6,001 nucleotides of DNA from Methanomicrobia archaeon (GCA_011372835.1 DSAJ01000019.1:1-6001); one strand, 5' to 3'; shown: positions 1 through 5,858, counted from the first letter of the stretch. The notes: a model not told the origin generated them from the letters alone. Translations and numbers: made by a program.

Positions 1-308
1 ATATCGTGCTCGAGCAAGAACATCTCGACCCTGCTGTGTGCGGTGCGGTAGCGTTCCCTGTAGACGTCGTTGCCGTACATGGTGAACTTCGTGAGCGGGT
101 GGCGCACGCGGTGCACGTATCGCCGCGGAAGGCGAAGCGATGAGGCGCGCGGTTCCTGTCCGAAGTGGAGATGTGGGCAGCACTCTATCGTTGAGAAGAA
201 TCCAAGCAGCTCGCTTGCGTAGTGTTCGCTCTCATGGGCTGCAAGCTTGTCATGGTCGTATCGAAACCAGTAGTACCATCCGTGGTGAAAACTCTTTGAT
301 ATGATCAC
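1..308 (-). CDS. Unrecognised protein, 5' part only (runs off the left edge)
   Basis: Seen: an open leftward frame covers the first 308 bases with no stop, giving 102 residues before the window ends. Its only in-frame canonical start is a GTG at 308-306, with a GGGTGA Shine-Dalgarno-like stretch 4 bases upstream. The frame stays open further upstream, overlapping the glycosyltransferase end, but has no ATG, GTG or TTG before a stop near 420. The product has many His, Arg and aromatic residues: HHGWYYWFRYD lies near residues 8-18 and CCPHLHFG near 43-50. Its amino-acid pattern looks coding, with no low-complexity shadow character. It starts 31 bases after the glycosyltransferase stop, so the two are probably co-transcribed. 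I do not recognise the family and assign no function. The His and Cys cluster could bind metal, but that is a guess. Confidence 0.6.
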   Translation of the reverse strand, partial: MIISKSFHHGWYYWFRYDHDKLAAHESEHYASELLGFFSTIECCPHLHFGQEPRASSLRLPRRYVHRVRHPLTKFTMYGNDVYRERYRTAHSRVEMFLLEHD

Positions 309-339
309 CGGCTCACCCTGTGCGACTGTGACTGATGCG

Positions 340-1377
340 TTAAATGGTTTTCGCGTAAAGGTCGTATACGTCGGATGTGCGCGCAGCGACGCAGTCCCAC
401 GTGAATCGCCGGGCCGTGGCTAGCCCTCCCTCTATCAGGCGCGAACGGAGCCCCTCATCCGAGATGATACGTCGCAGCGCCACTGCAAGGCCCTCCTTGG
501 TCGAATAGAGCAGGCCGTTTTTTCCATCCTCGATGATCTCGCGTGCCGCCCCGTTGTCGCGGCTTATCGCAGGCACGCCCGCGGCCATCGCCTCAAGCAG
601 CGTCAGTCCGAACCCCTCCTCCTCTGAGGGAAGGACAAGAGCCTTTGCCCTGTGCATGAGCGCGGGGACATCGGGCGTGTATCCGACGAACTCCGTGGGG
701 ACCCTGCGCTGCCGTGCAAGCCAGACGAGACGCGGGCGCTGCGGTCCATCGCCGGCAACGACAAGCGGCTCGCCAATGCCCGTGAGTGCGTCGATGAGGT
801 CGTCAACGCGTTTTGGCGCCGTCAACGCGCCAACATAGAGCACATACTCCTTCGGTTCATCCGAGGGCGTGAAAAGCGACGTGTCGACGCCGTTGGGGAC
901 GTAGTGGGTCGGAAGCGATGTGATGGCACGAACTCGTGACTCGAGCGCCTTGCTCACGCATATCACTGCGTTGCAGTGCTCAAGGGTCTTTCGTATGAGG
1001 AAACGGCCGACATATCTTGCATACATGAAGTTGACATCGCTTCCATGGGCCGTCGTAATATGGGGGATGCCATGCTTTTTCGACAGGCGCGCGCCCACGT
1101 AGCCTGGTGGCGAAAGATAGTGTGAATGGATGATATCGATGTCGCGGGACATTACCAACGGCTCGGCGACGCGGTAAGCGTTCTTGATAAACGAGACGCC
1201 GCGAAACCTCGGCCATGTGTGCACCATCTCGACGTTCTCGTCGCAAGCATCGTCATGGCAGTAGGTGACGACGCAGACATGATGACCCAACGCTTCGAGA
1301 TGCGTCTTGAGTTGGTATGTGTGAGTGGCAATGCCACCGATGTGAGGCGGATACAGACCGATAAAGAGAACGTTCAT
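340..1377 (-). CDS. GT4-family glycosyltransferase (GT-B fold)
   Basis: Predicted to transfer a sugar from a nucleotide donor to a lipid, glycan or protein acceptor at the cytoplasmic membrane; donor and acceptor cannot be read from the sequence. The 345 residues match the usual length of family GT4. Seen in order: an N-terminal Rossmann start with the GG loop (residues 14-15), HSHYLSPP (84-91), the HGSD motif (111-114), PNGVD (161-165), a new beta strand opening the C-terminal domain (YVGALTAPKR, 181-190, with the K/R expected near the donor phosphates), and the EX7E retaining-GT motif at E254 and E262 within EEEGFGLTLLEAMAAG. No signal peptide or clear membrane helix is seen. The ATG at 1377 has no Shine-Dalgarno but has a TATA-like box about 26 bases upstream, which suggests a leaderless message. 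The gene follows HMG-CoA reductase by 31 bases and could also be read from upstream promoters. The family call is firm and the substrate unknown. Confidence 0.93.
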   Translation of the reverse strand: MNVLFIGLYPPHIGGIATHTYQLKTHLEALGHHVCVVTYCHDDACDENVEMVHTWPRFRGVSFIKNAYRVAEPLVMSRDIDIIHSHYLSPPGYVGARLSKKHGIPHITTAHGSDVNFMYARYVGRFLIRKTLEHCNAVICVSKALESRVRAITSLPTHYVPNGVDTSLFTPSDEPKEYVLYVGALTAPKRVDDLIDALTGIGEPLVVAGDGPQRPRLVWLARQRRVPTEFVGYTPDVPALMHRAKALVLPSEEEGFGLTLLEAMAAGVPAISRDNGAAREIIEDGKNGLLYSTKEGLAVALRRIISDEGLRSRLIEGGLATARRFTWDCVAARTSDVYDLYAKTI

Positions 1378-1399
1378 CGAATAATAAAGGGAAAAATGG

Positions 1400-1406
1400 T
1401 ATAAAG
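1400..1406 (-). promoter_or_regulatory. TATA-like box for the glycosyltransferase gene
   Basis: The minus strand reads CTTTATA, centred about 26 bases upstream of the ATG at 1377. In archaea TATA-to-start distances are about 25 bases, so transcription would begin at or next to the start codon, and no Shine-Dalgarno is present. The box lies in the 31-base gap and overlaps nothing coding. The factor-B recognition element upstream is not convincing, so this is a likely but unproven promoter. Confidence 0.45.
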
Positions 1407-1408
1407 TA

Positions 1409-2644
1409 TTATCGTCGTGCGCGGCCGTATTGCATGTGCGCCTTGGTCAAGTCGCGTGATGCGAGGGCGCCGATGAGCGAGAGCTCTCCGGCAAGCACGG
1501 TGCTGGCAAAGACCTCCGCGAGCGCCTTGCACCGTTCCCCGGGAACGTCGCTGCTTCCGACGAGTCCGAGGATCGAGAGCGCCTCCTTCTGTGTGGGAAG
1601 CTGCGTGCCGGCCCCAAAGGTGGCAAGCGGAACGTCAGGGAGCGTCACGCATGCGTAGAGGTCGCCGTCGACGTCCTCCATCATGGTAAGGCCCGTTGCC
1701 GCCTCGACGACATGCGCAAGGTCCTGGCCCGTCGCTGCGAAGAACGCGGCGGCGACGTTGGCAAAGTGCGCATTGAATCCGCCCACCGACCCGGCGCGTG
1801 CCGATCCGACGTAGATCTTGCGGTAGCACACATCGGCCATGCGCGCGGCCGTCGTCTTGAGCTTCTTTTCAACGATGCCCTTGGGTATCAGCACCTCGGC
1901 TGCCACCGACTTTCCGCGGCCGAGCACGAAGTTTACGGCGGACGGCTTCTTGTCAACGCACATGTTGCCCGAGACCGAGACGAGCTCTGCCCACGGGAAC
2001 GTCTCCTCGATCATCGTCGCCACGGCATCGCTTGCCTTGGTCGCCGAGTTCATCGCCATGGAGTCGCCGGTCGAGAATGCGAAGCGCAAGAAGACGTTGC
2101 GTCCAGCGACAAACGGCATGCACTCGACCAGTTTCGTATAGCGCGTCTGGGCGTTTGCTACTTCCTGAAGCTTGTCGAAGTGTTCATCGGCCCATGCGAC
2201 AAGTTCTGTCGCATGCGTAAGGTCGGGTACCCGAAAGAGCGGCGCGCGCGTCATCACGTCGCCAAGCACGGTGGTGACCGCGCCCCCTGCCTGGGTGATG
2301 ACCGAGCATCCCCGGTTCGTCGAAGCGATGAGCGCCCCCTCCGTCGTGGCAAGAGGCACGTAGTACGTGCCAGACGCGTGGGTGCCGCGCACCTTCAACG
2401 GGCCTGCGACGCCCATGGGGATCTGTGCGGCACCGATCGTGTTCTCGGCGTTGCGGCCGCAAAGGACATCGAAATCGAGCGAAGTGTGGGCGATGTTTGA
2501 AAGCGTCGTTTGAGAATAGTCTTCGAGAAACGAGCGACGCAGCGAAGTGGCATCGGCACTGCCATGCTCCCTGTCTAGGGCATAGAGCTTTGCCTCGCCC
2601 TTCCTCAACGCTTCGAGAACGGCATCTTTGTCCATAAGGACCAC
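1409..2644 (-). CDS. hmgA: Hydroxymethylglutaryl-CoA reductase, class I (mevalonate pathway)
   Basis: Reduces HMG-CoA to mevalonate, the committed step toward archaeal isoprenoid lipids; soluble and cytoplasmic, with no membrane segment as is normal for archaeal forms. Length is 411 residues, as expected. Seen: ENTIGAAQIPMGVAGPL (67-83, substrate loop), catalytic E102 in TTEGALIAS, DKKP with D231, K232 and K233 (catalytic lysine region), GRGKSV (242-247), D308 in GQD, and H403 in KAHM, matching the family's C-terminal catalytic histidine. The cofactor motif usually written DAMGMN reads DSMAMN (194-199), which is unusual. The start is ambiguous: a GTG at 2644 directly abuts the TAA of the zinc-ribbon gene and has GAGG 5 bases upstream. 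An ATG at 2635 would give a protein shorter by three residues, with GTGGT upstream. Either way the two genes are tightly linked and probably translationally coupled. Confidence 0.96.
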   Translation of the reverse strand: MVLMDKDAVLEALRKGEAKLYALDREHGSADATSLRRSFLEDYSQTTLSNIAHTSLDFDVLCGRNAENTIGAAQIPMGVAGPLKVRGTHASGTYYVPLATTEGALIASTNRGCSVITQAGGAVTTVLGDVMTRAPLFRVPDLTHATELVAWADEHFDKLQEVANAQTRYTKLVECMPFVAGRNVFLRFAFSTGDSMAMNSATKASDAVATMIEETFPWAELVSVSGNMCVDKKPSAVNFVLGRGKSVAAEVLIPKGIVEKKLKTTAARMADVCYRKIYVGSARAGSVGGFNAHFANVAAAFFAATGQDLAHVVEAATGLTMMEDVDGDLYACVTLPDVPLATFGAGTQLPTQKEALSILGLVGSSDVPGERCKALAEVFASTVLAGELSLIGALASRDLTKAHMQYGRARR

Positions 2645-2809
2645 TTAATCCTCATCAGATTTAAAGGAACCCATGTAACGATGCACTTCCCATACGCCGC
2701 CGATGTTGAAGACCTGCAGATTGGTCCTGCAACCGGGGCATCGGAACGTTTCTCCATCCTCTTCGGGTGCCTCTATATCCCGTTCACATATTGGACATAC
2801 CAGTATCAT
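2645..2809 (-). CDS. Small zinc-ribbon protein, 54 residues
   Basis: Seen: ATG at 2809, 54 codons, stop directly abutting the HMG-CoA reductase GTG. A good Shine-Dalgarno (GTGAGGG) lies 8 bases before the ATG. The product has two CxxC knuckles, C5/C8 (CPIC) and C24/C27 (CPGC), 15 residues apart, the layout of a four-cysteine zinc ribbon. The tail is acidic and ends SDED. A longer in-frame reading back to 3028 exists, but those extra codons are the bioY gene in another frame, so the start at 2809 is preferred. The general plan (short zinc ribbon, acidic end) recalls LysW-type amino-group carrier proteins, but the characteristic EDWGE end is absent and no lysine or arginine synthesis genes are nearby, so that function is not assigned. 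It could equally be a small nucleic-acid or protein-binding factor. The tight link to HMG-CoA reductase suggests co-expression. Confidence 0.75.
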   Translation of the reverse strand: MILVCPICERDIEAPEEDGETFRCPGCRTNLQVFNIGGVWEVHRYMGSFKSDED

Positions 2810-2814
2810 GATGT

Positions 2815-2820
2815 GTTCCC
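2815..2820 (-). promoter_or_regulatory. Shine-Dalgarno that fixes the zinc-ribbon start
   Basis: The minus strand reads GTGAGGGAACACATC just before the ATG at 2809, so a GAGG core lies about 9 bases upstream. This supports starting the small protein at 2809 and not at the far upstream in-frame codon inside bioY. Confidence 0.55.
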
Positions 2821-2845
2821 TCACAAGGTGTTCAAAGACATGCTC

Positions 2846-2851
2846 AAAAAA
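2846..2851 (-). terminator. Short T-run after bioY, possible weak terminator
   Basis: The minus strand has six T in a row in the 62-base gap after the bioY stop. Archaeal RNA polymerase can terminate at T-runs without a hairpin, but six is short and it lies close to a possible promoter, so partial read-through into the zinc-ribbon gene is likely. Confidence 0.2.
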
Positions 2852-2856
2852 TCCAC

Positions 2857-2864
2857 ATAAAAAT
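2857..2864 (-). promoter_or_regulatory. Possible internal TATA box upstream of the zinc-ribbon gene
   Basis: The minus strand reads ATTTTTAT, centred about 51 bases upstream of the ATG at 2809. Transcription would begin near 2834-2836, leaving a leader of about 25 bases that contains the Shine-Dalgarno at 2815-2820. This would let the zinc-ribbon, HMG-CoA reductase and following genes be expressed independently of biotin control on bioY. The region just after bioY is AT-rich in general, so the call is tentative. Confidence 0.35.
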
Positions 2865-2871
2865 CTTACTG

Positions 2872-3393
2872 TTAAATGTGGAGTACGTTCGCCCTGCGCA
2901 CCTTCTGATTGACGCTGATGGCAAGGATGGCCTTGAGGACGTCCCCGGGCAGGAAAGGCAGAATGCCCACCTCCACGGCCGCGATGATGCTCATGCCGGT
3001 GAAGTTCATAAGCTGTGCCATGCCACATACATATATCATGGCAGTGCCGGCGGCGATCGCTATCCCGTCTCGCTTCGGATTGGTCGACCCCTCGGTCGCG
3101 AGCCCGATGAGGTATGATCCAACGACGAATCCGATGAGAAAACCGCCGGTGGGACCGGCGATGACGCCAAGCCCCGAGGTCCCGCTCGCGAACACGGGAA
3201 GCCCGATCGCACCCATCCCGAGGTAGAAGAGCTGGGAGAGCGCGCCGAGACGCGCGCCGAGCATGAGACCCGAGAGCATGACAAAGAACGTCTGGAGCGT
3301 AAGAGGCACCATGGGGAGCGGGATTGTGATGAATGCGCCTATCGCAGTGAGTGTTGCAAACATTGCTACATATGCCAGTTCCTTGGATTTCAT
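2872..3393 (-). CDS. bioY: BioY biotin transporter substrate-binding (S) subunit
   Basis: Integral membrane protein that binds biotin and, in the ECF transporter family, works with an energizing ATPase and a transmembrane T subunit; neither is in this window. Numbering from the ATG at 3393 the product has 173 residues, within the normal BioY size, and is hydrophobic over about six helices. Family signatures seen: GLPVFASG (64-71), PTGGFLIGF (81-89) and PGDVLKA (149-155). A GTG at 3402 would add three residues, but it has no Shine-Dalgarno, whereas the ATG has GTGAT 4 bases upstream. Immediately upstream lies an inverted repeat matching the BirA operator, which indicates repression when biotin is abundant. 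It is the first gene of the leftward run. The family call is firm; the missing partner subunits may be elsewhere, or BioY may act alone as reported for some solitary BioY proteins. Confidence 0.95.
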   Translation of the reverse strand: MKSKELAYVAMFATLTAIGAFITIPLPMVPLTLQTFFVMLSGLMLGARLGALSQLFYLGMGAIGLPVFASGTSGLGVIAGPTGGFLIGFVVGSYLIGLATEGSTNPKRDGIAIAAGTAMIYVCGMAQLMNFTGMSIIAAVEVGILPFLPGDVLKAILAISVNQKVRRANVLHI

Positions 3394-3402
3394 TGTAATC
3401 AC

Positions 3403-3436
3403 ATTGTAAACTAACGATACACTAAAAGTTTACAAT
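3403..3436. promoter_or_regulatory. BirA-type biotin operator
   Basis: Seen: perfect 10-base arms ATTGTAAACT (3403-3412) and AGTTTACAAT (3427-3436), separated by 14 bases. The known BirA operator has the form TTGTAAACC, a spacer of about 14-16 bases, then GGTTTACAA. Here eight of the nine arm positions match on each side, and the ninth is T/A in place of C/G. The site ends 9 bases before the bioY ATG and lies between the predicted TATA box (3441-3448) and the start, spanning the predicted transcription start. Bound repressor should therefore block bioY transcription. The inferred regulator is a biotin protein ligase with an N-terminal winged-helix domain, encoded outside this window. Confidence 0.85.
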
Positions 3437-3440
3437 CACT

Positions 3441-3448
3441 TAAAAAGG
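3441..3448 (-). promoter_or_regulatory. TATA box of bioY
   Basis: The minus strand reads CCTTTTTAAG preceded by CAAAAA, a plausible TATA box with an A-rich factor-B element. It is centred about 51 bases upstream of the ATG at 3393, so transcription would begin near 3419, inside the operator spacer. That leaves a short leader carrying the GTGAT ribosome binding site. Confidence 0.55.
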
Positions 3449-3547
3449 TTTTTGGTAACATCTTTCACAAAAATAAACACTATCACGCAAGTAGGGTAAA
3501 TCCATGAAGGCTAAGGCCTTGCACATTAAGTCGATCACTACAGAAGA

Positions 3548-3560
3548 TTTATAAATATAT
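3548..3560 (+). promoter_or_regulatory. TATA box for the rightward membrane-protein gene
   Basis: The sequence TTTATAAATATAT is a strong archaeal TATA box whose core is centred about 26 bases before the ATG at 3578. No Shine-Dalgarno lies between them, so the message is probably leaderless. The remaining intergenic stretch between the bioY TATA box and this box (about 3449-3547) shows nothing further I can support. Confidence 0.75.
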
Positions 3561-3577
3561 TATTCGTACAATTAACG

Positions 3578-4591
3578 ATGAGTTCTCGATATCTACGACC
3601 GTTCCTTGTCATCGCGCTCCTCTCATTGTTCGTTGCCGCAGCACCGCTTTCGGCCGCACCGATAACGAAGAGCAGCGGCCAGGTGGAACTGGAGCTTGAT
3701 GTGCCACGAACCCTTATTTCAGATGCCCAATATACGTATGCTGCGACATTGTTAAAGTTAGAATCATGCGATGAGGTGCTTTCTAGTGACTTTACGTGCA
3801 TACCGTCCTTTTCAGTACGAATAGATGTTATAGATCGGACATCCGATGAGATCGTAGCCAGCACAACGCTTGAGCACATCAAATACGGGAAGAACTCAGA
3901 ATCCATCTCTGTGGTTGATGAAAATATTGTACGACATGCGCTAGAAGATGTTGCATCATTTGAATTGTTGACATTTGTTTCGTTTAAGGTCGTAAATTTT
4001 GGGTTCGATTCTGGTACGGCGCAGGTCGAGGTATCATACTACGAAAACACGCCTGCAGAGGAAAAGCTCACCGTCAGCGGTGGCGAGGATAAGGCCAATG
4101 CGACCGTGGGCATCAGGGAGACCCTTACCTATACGATTACGAATCCCAATCCCGCCGACAGGACGTTGATGTGCACGATCAGCAACGACGAACCACTCAG
4201 TAATCTGTCCCTGAACGACAAGAACGTCGAGATCGACGAACCCTTCACATTTACTGTCATGCCGGGAGAAAACGAGGTCACGCTGTCGTTTGTCCCGGAA
4301 GAGGAGGGGCACCAGACCCTGTCATTGACACTGGCACACAATGAAGAGAGGTATGTGAAAGAGACGCCCATGCTCGTGCATCCGTACGAGGAGGAGGACA
4401 TCTCAATAGTAAATGCGGAGCGAACACCCTTTGACGAGGCGATCAGAAACGATCAGCTGCTAAGCGACATGCGCATGGACTCCCTCTACATGGTGGGGTT
4501 ATCGTTCGTGCTCCTCGTGTTCGGGGGCGTTCTCGGATTCATCCACTCCGCCAACAACGGGACGTCGTCTCGTAAGAAGCAGCACGAGTAA
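3578..4591 (+). CDS. Secreted-type single-pass membrane protein, function unknown
   Basis: I do not recognise a named family. Seen in 337 residues: a signal peptide (basic start, hydrophobic 9-22, likely cleavage after the SA pair near 25-26), a long polar and beta-strand-rich ectodomain (about 27-300), one membrane helix near 302-322, then a short basic tail ending SRKKQHE. This implies a type I topology with the bulk outside. The segment from about 160 to 265 resembles an Ig-like or CARDB-like beta-sandwich (TLTYTITNPNP near 182-192, VMPGENEVTLSFVPEEEGHQ near 227-246). Two cysteines, C64 and C74, could form a disulfide. Sequons at N174 and N209 could be glycosylated. The first half is clearly more AT-rich than the second. 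The gene is read from its own strong leaderless promoter and converges with the thioredoxin-TPR gene, overlapping it by 93 bases. A role at the cell surface is inferred only from topology. Confidence 0.85.
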   Translation: MSSRYLRPFLVIALLSLFVAAAPLSAAPITKSSGQVELELDVPRTLISDAQYTYAATLLKLESCDEVLSSDFTCIPSFSVRIDVIDRTSDEIVASTTLEHIKYGKNSESISVVDENIVRHALEDVASFELLTFVSFKVVNFGFDSGTAQVEVSYYENTPAEEKLTVSGGEDKANATVGIRETLTYTITNPNPADRTLMCTISNDEPLSNLSLNDKNVEIDEPFTFTVMPGENEVTLSFVPEEEGHQTLSLTLAHNEERYVKETPMLVHPYEEEDISIVNAERTPFDEAIRNDQLLSDMRMDSLYMVGLSFVLLVFGGVLGFIHSANNGTSSRKKQHE

Positions 4592-5836
4592 CGCTACGAC
4601 GACGATGACGCCTGCGATGCCCGAGGCGATGATGAGCCTGCGTCGTTCCTGTTGCTCTTCCTCTTGTAGCTGTGTGGCCTCATCGATCCTTTGCTGCGCC
4701 TTGTCTGCATGCTCCTGGGCGCTTTCGGCCATCTGCGTGTCCTCTAGTTCGGTGAACTTCTCCTTGGCCGTCTTAAGGACGGGGATTGCCTGCTCGTTTT
4801 TTCCCTGTTCATAGAGTGAGACGCCGTATTCGTACGTTTCATGGGCCACGATGAACTTGTCGCAGAGCGCCGCCTTTTCGTTGTAGTCGCTTTTGAGCTC
4901 CGGGTCGGCTATGAGGGTGGCAGCATCGTTGTAGAGCTGCTTGGCATCCGCATACTCGCCATTCGCAAACGCCTCCTCGGCCTGCCCGTAAAGCTCGAGT
5001 GCCGAGAGCTGCGTCTCGCAAAATGAAATGTGCTCGTTGATCGCATCAAGCGTCTCCTTTTTCGAGGTGTACTGCTTTGCCTCTTCAAAGAGCGTGATCG
5101 CCTCCTCCCACTCCTTGGCGTCATAGGCAGCCATCGCATCCTGATATGTCACGAAGAATCGGCATGAGCGAAGGCGCACCTCGCAGTTGTTGATGAGGCT
5201 CGTCTTGCCAAGATCGGTGTAAAGGGTAAGCGCCTCCTCGTAGAGCGGAATGGCATCCCCATACTCCTTCTCGGCATAGAGAAGCTCTGCTTCGAAGTAT
5301 ATCTCGCCGGCAGTTATGAAATCGTGGCAGTCCTGGATCTTGTCTTCCGTGAGGTCGATCTTGTCCTCATCGCCTGCCAGTTCATAGATCTCAAGCGCCT
5401 GTTCGAAGTAGTCGATGGCGGACTCGAACTCGCCCTTGTTCATCTCCCGTACGCCCTTATTATAGAACTCATCGCCTTTTGCGCCGATGCCGGATAGGAC
5501 CTCTTCAATGAGGTCGACGAGATTGTCGTATGTGATCCTGATGTCGCCCGCGAGCTTGTATTGATCATTGATGATGAGGACCGGTACGCCGCTTAGCGAA
5601 AAGCGCGAAGAATAGTCGGCCCATACGTATTGATTTTCTGAGAGTCCAACGTTGATGCGGTCGATCTCAACGACGCCGGCGTATTCTTCCTCCACGTCGT
5701 CAAGGATACCTGAAACAGCTCGGCAGTGCGAACATCCTGTGGAATAGAAGTACTTGATGTCCACAGGCGCCGCATGCGTAAGCGGCATGGTCGAGAAGAG
5801 AAGCAATAAACCGATAAGCAGAGCGCGCTTCCTCAT
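4499..5836 (-). CDS. Exported thioredoxin-like / TPR fusion with C-terminal membrane anchor
   Basis: Seen in 445 residues: a signal peptide (RKR, then hydrophobic 5-18, cleavage near HAA 21-23); a thioredoxin-like domain (about 24-115) with active site C35-S-H-C38 and the cis-proline motif GVP (83-85); five TPR-like units whose core helices start near 135, 190, 241, 293 and 345; a charged coiled-coil stretch (370-400); one membrane helix (401-421); and a tail that is basic (TRRR) then acidic (EHEEHER). The expected topology is outside for thioredoxin and TPR, inside for the tail. The likely role is thiol-disulfide exchange on surface proteins, with the repeats holding a partner; no substrate is shown. 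Each of the first four repeats carries one cysteine at an equivalent place (C170, C225, C273, C325), and C218 is extra. The ATG at 5836 is supported by the signal peptide and a TATA box 27 bases upstream. Domain calls are firm and the function inferred. Confidence 0.93.
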   Translation of the reverse strand: MRKRALLIGLLLLFSTMPLTHAAPVDIKYFYSTGCSHCRAVSGILDDVEEEYAGVVEIDRINVGLSENQYVWADYSSRFSLSGVPVLIINDQYKLAGDIRITYDNLVDLIEEVLSGIGAKGDEFYNKGVREMNKGEFESAIDYFEQALEIYELAGDEDKIDLTEDKIQDCHDFITAGEIYFEAELLYAEKEYGDAIPLYEEALTLYTDLGKTSLINNCEVRLRSCRFFVTYQDAMAAYDAKEWEEAITLFEEAKQYTSKKETLDAINEHISFCETQLSALELYGQAEEAFANGEYADAKQLYNDAATLIADPELKSDYNEKAALCDKFIVAHETYEYGVSLYEQGKNEQAIPVLKTAKEKFTELEDTQMAESAQEHADKAQQRIDEATQLQEEEQQERRRLIIASGIAGVIVVVALLVLLLTRRRPVVGGVDESENAPEHEEHER

Positions 5837-5858
5837 TGCAAAAGATACAAAATGGGGG

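Noticed and set aside
1409..1445. Possible loss of a catalytic histidine in HMG-CoA reductase (ASRDLTKAHM in place of a GHLVKSHM-like end)
   Set aside because: The catalytic histidine of the family is the one in SHM, which is kept here as H403 in AHM. The earlier replaced histidine is not catalytic.
1712..2500. Long 262-codon rightward open frame opposite HMG-CoA reductase
   Set aside because: Its product is rich in Arg, His and Gly with no domain pattern, and it lies wholly antisense to a clearly conserved enzyme. It is explained by codon bias of the real gene.
2810..3028. N-terminal extension of the zinc-ribbon protein to 127 residues
   Set aside because: The added residues are mostly bioY coding sequence read in another frame, and a good Shine-Dalgarno supports the start at 2809.
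3504..3554. Tiny 16-codon open frame in the bioY divergent intergenic region, with an A-rich box about 30 bases upstream
   Set aside because: It is too short to judge, has no recognisable sequence, and its stop overlaps the strong TATA box of the next gene.
3394..3577. Riboswitch or small RNA between bioY and the rightward gene
   Set aside because: Apart from the operator, no stable stem-loop set was seen. The operator arms could pair as RNA, but their sequence matches a known protein-binding site and the predicted transcript would include only one arm.
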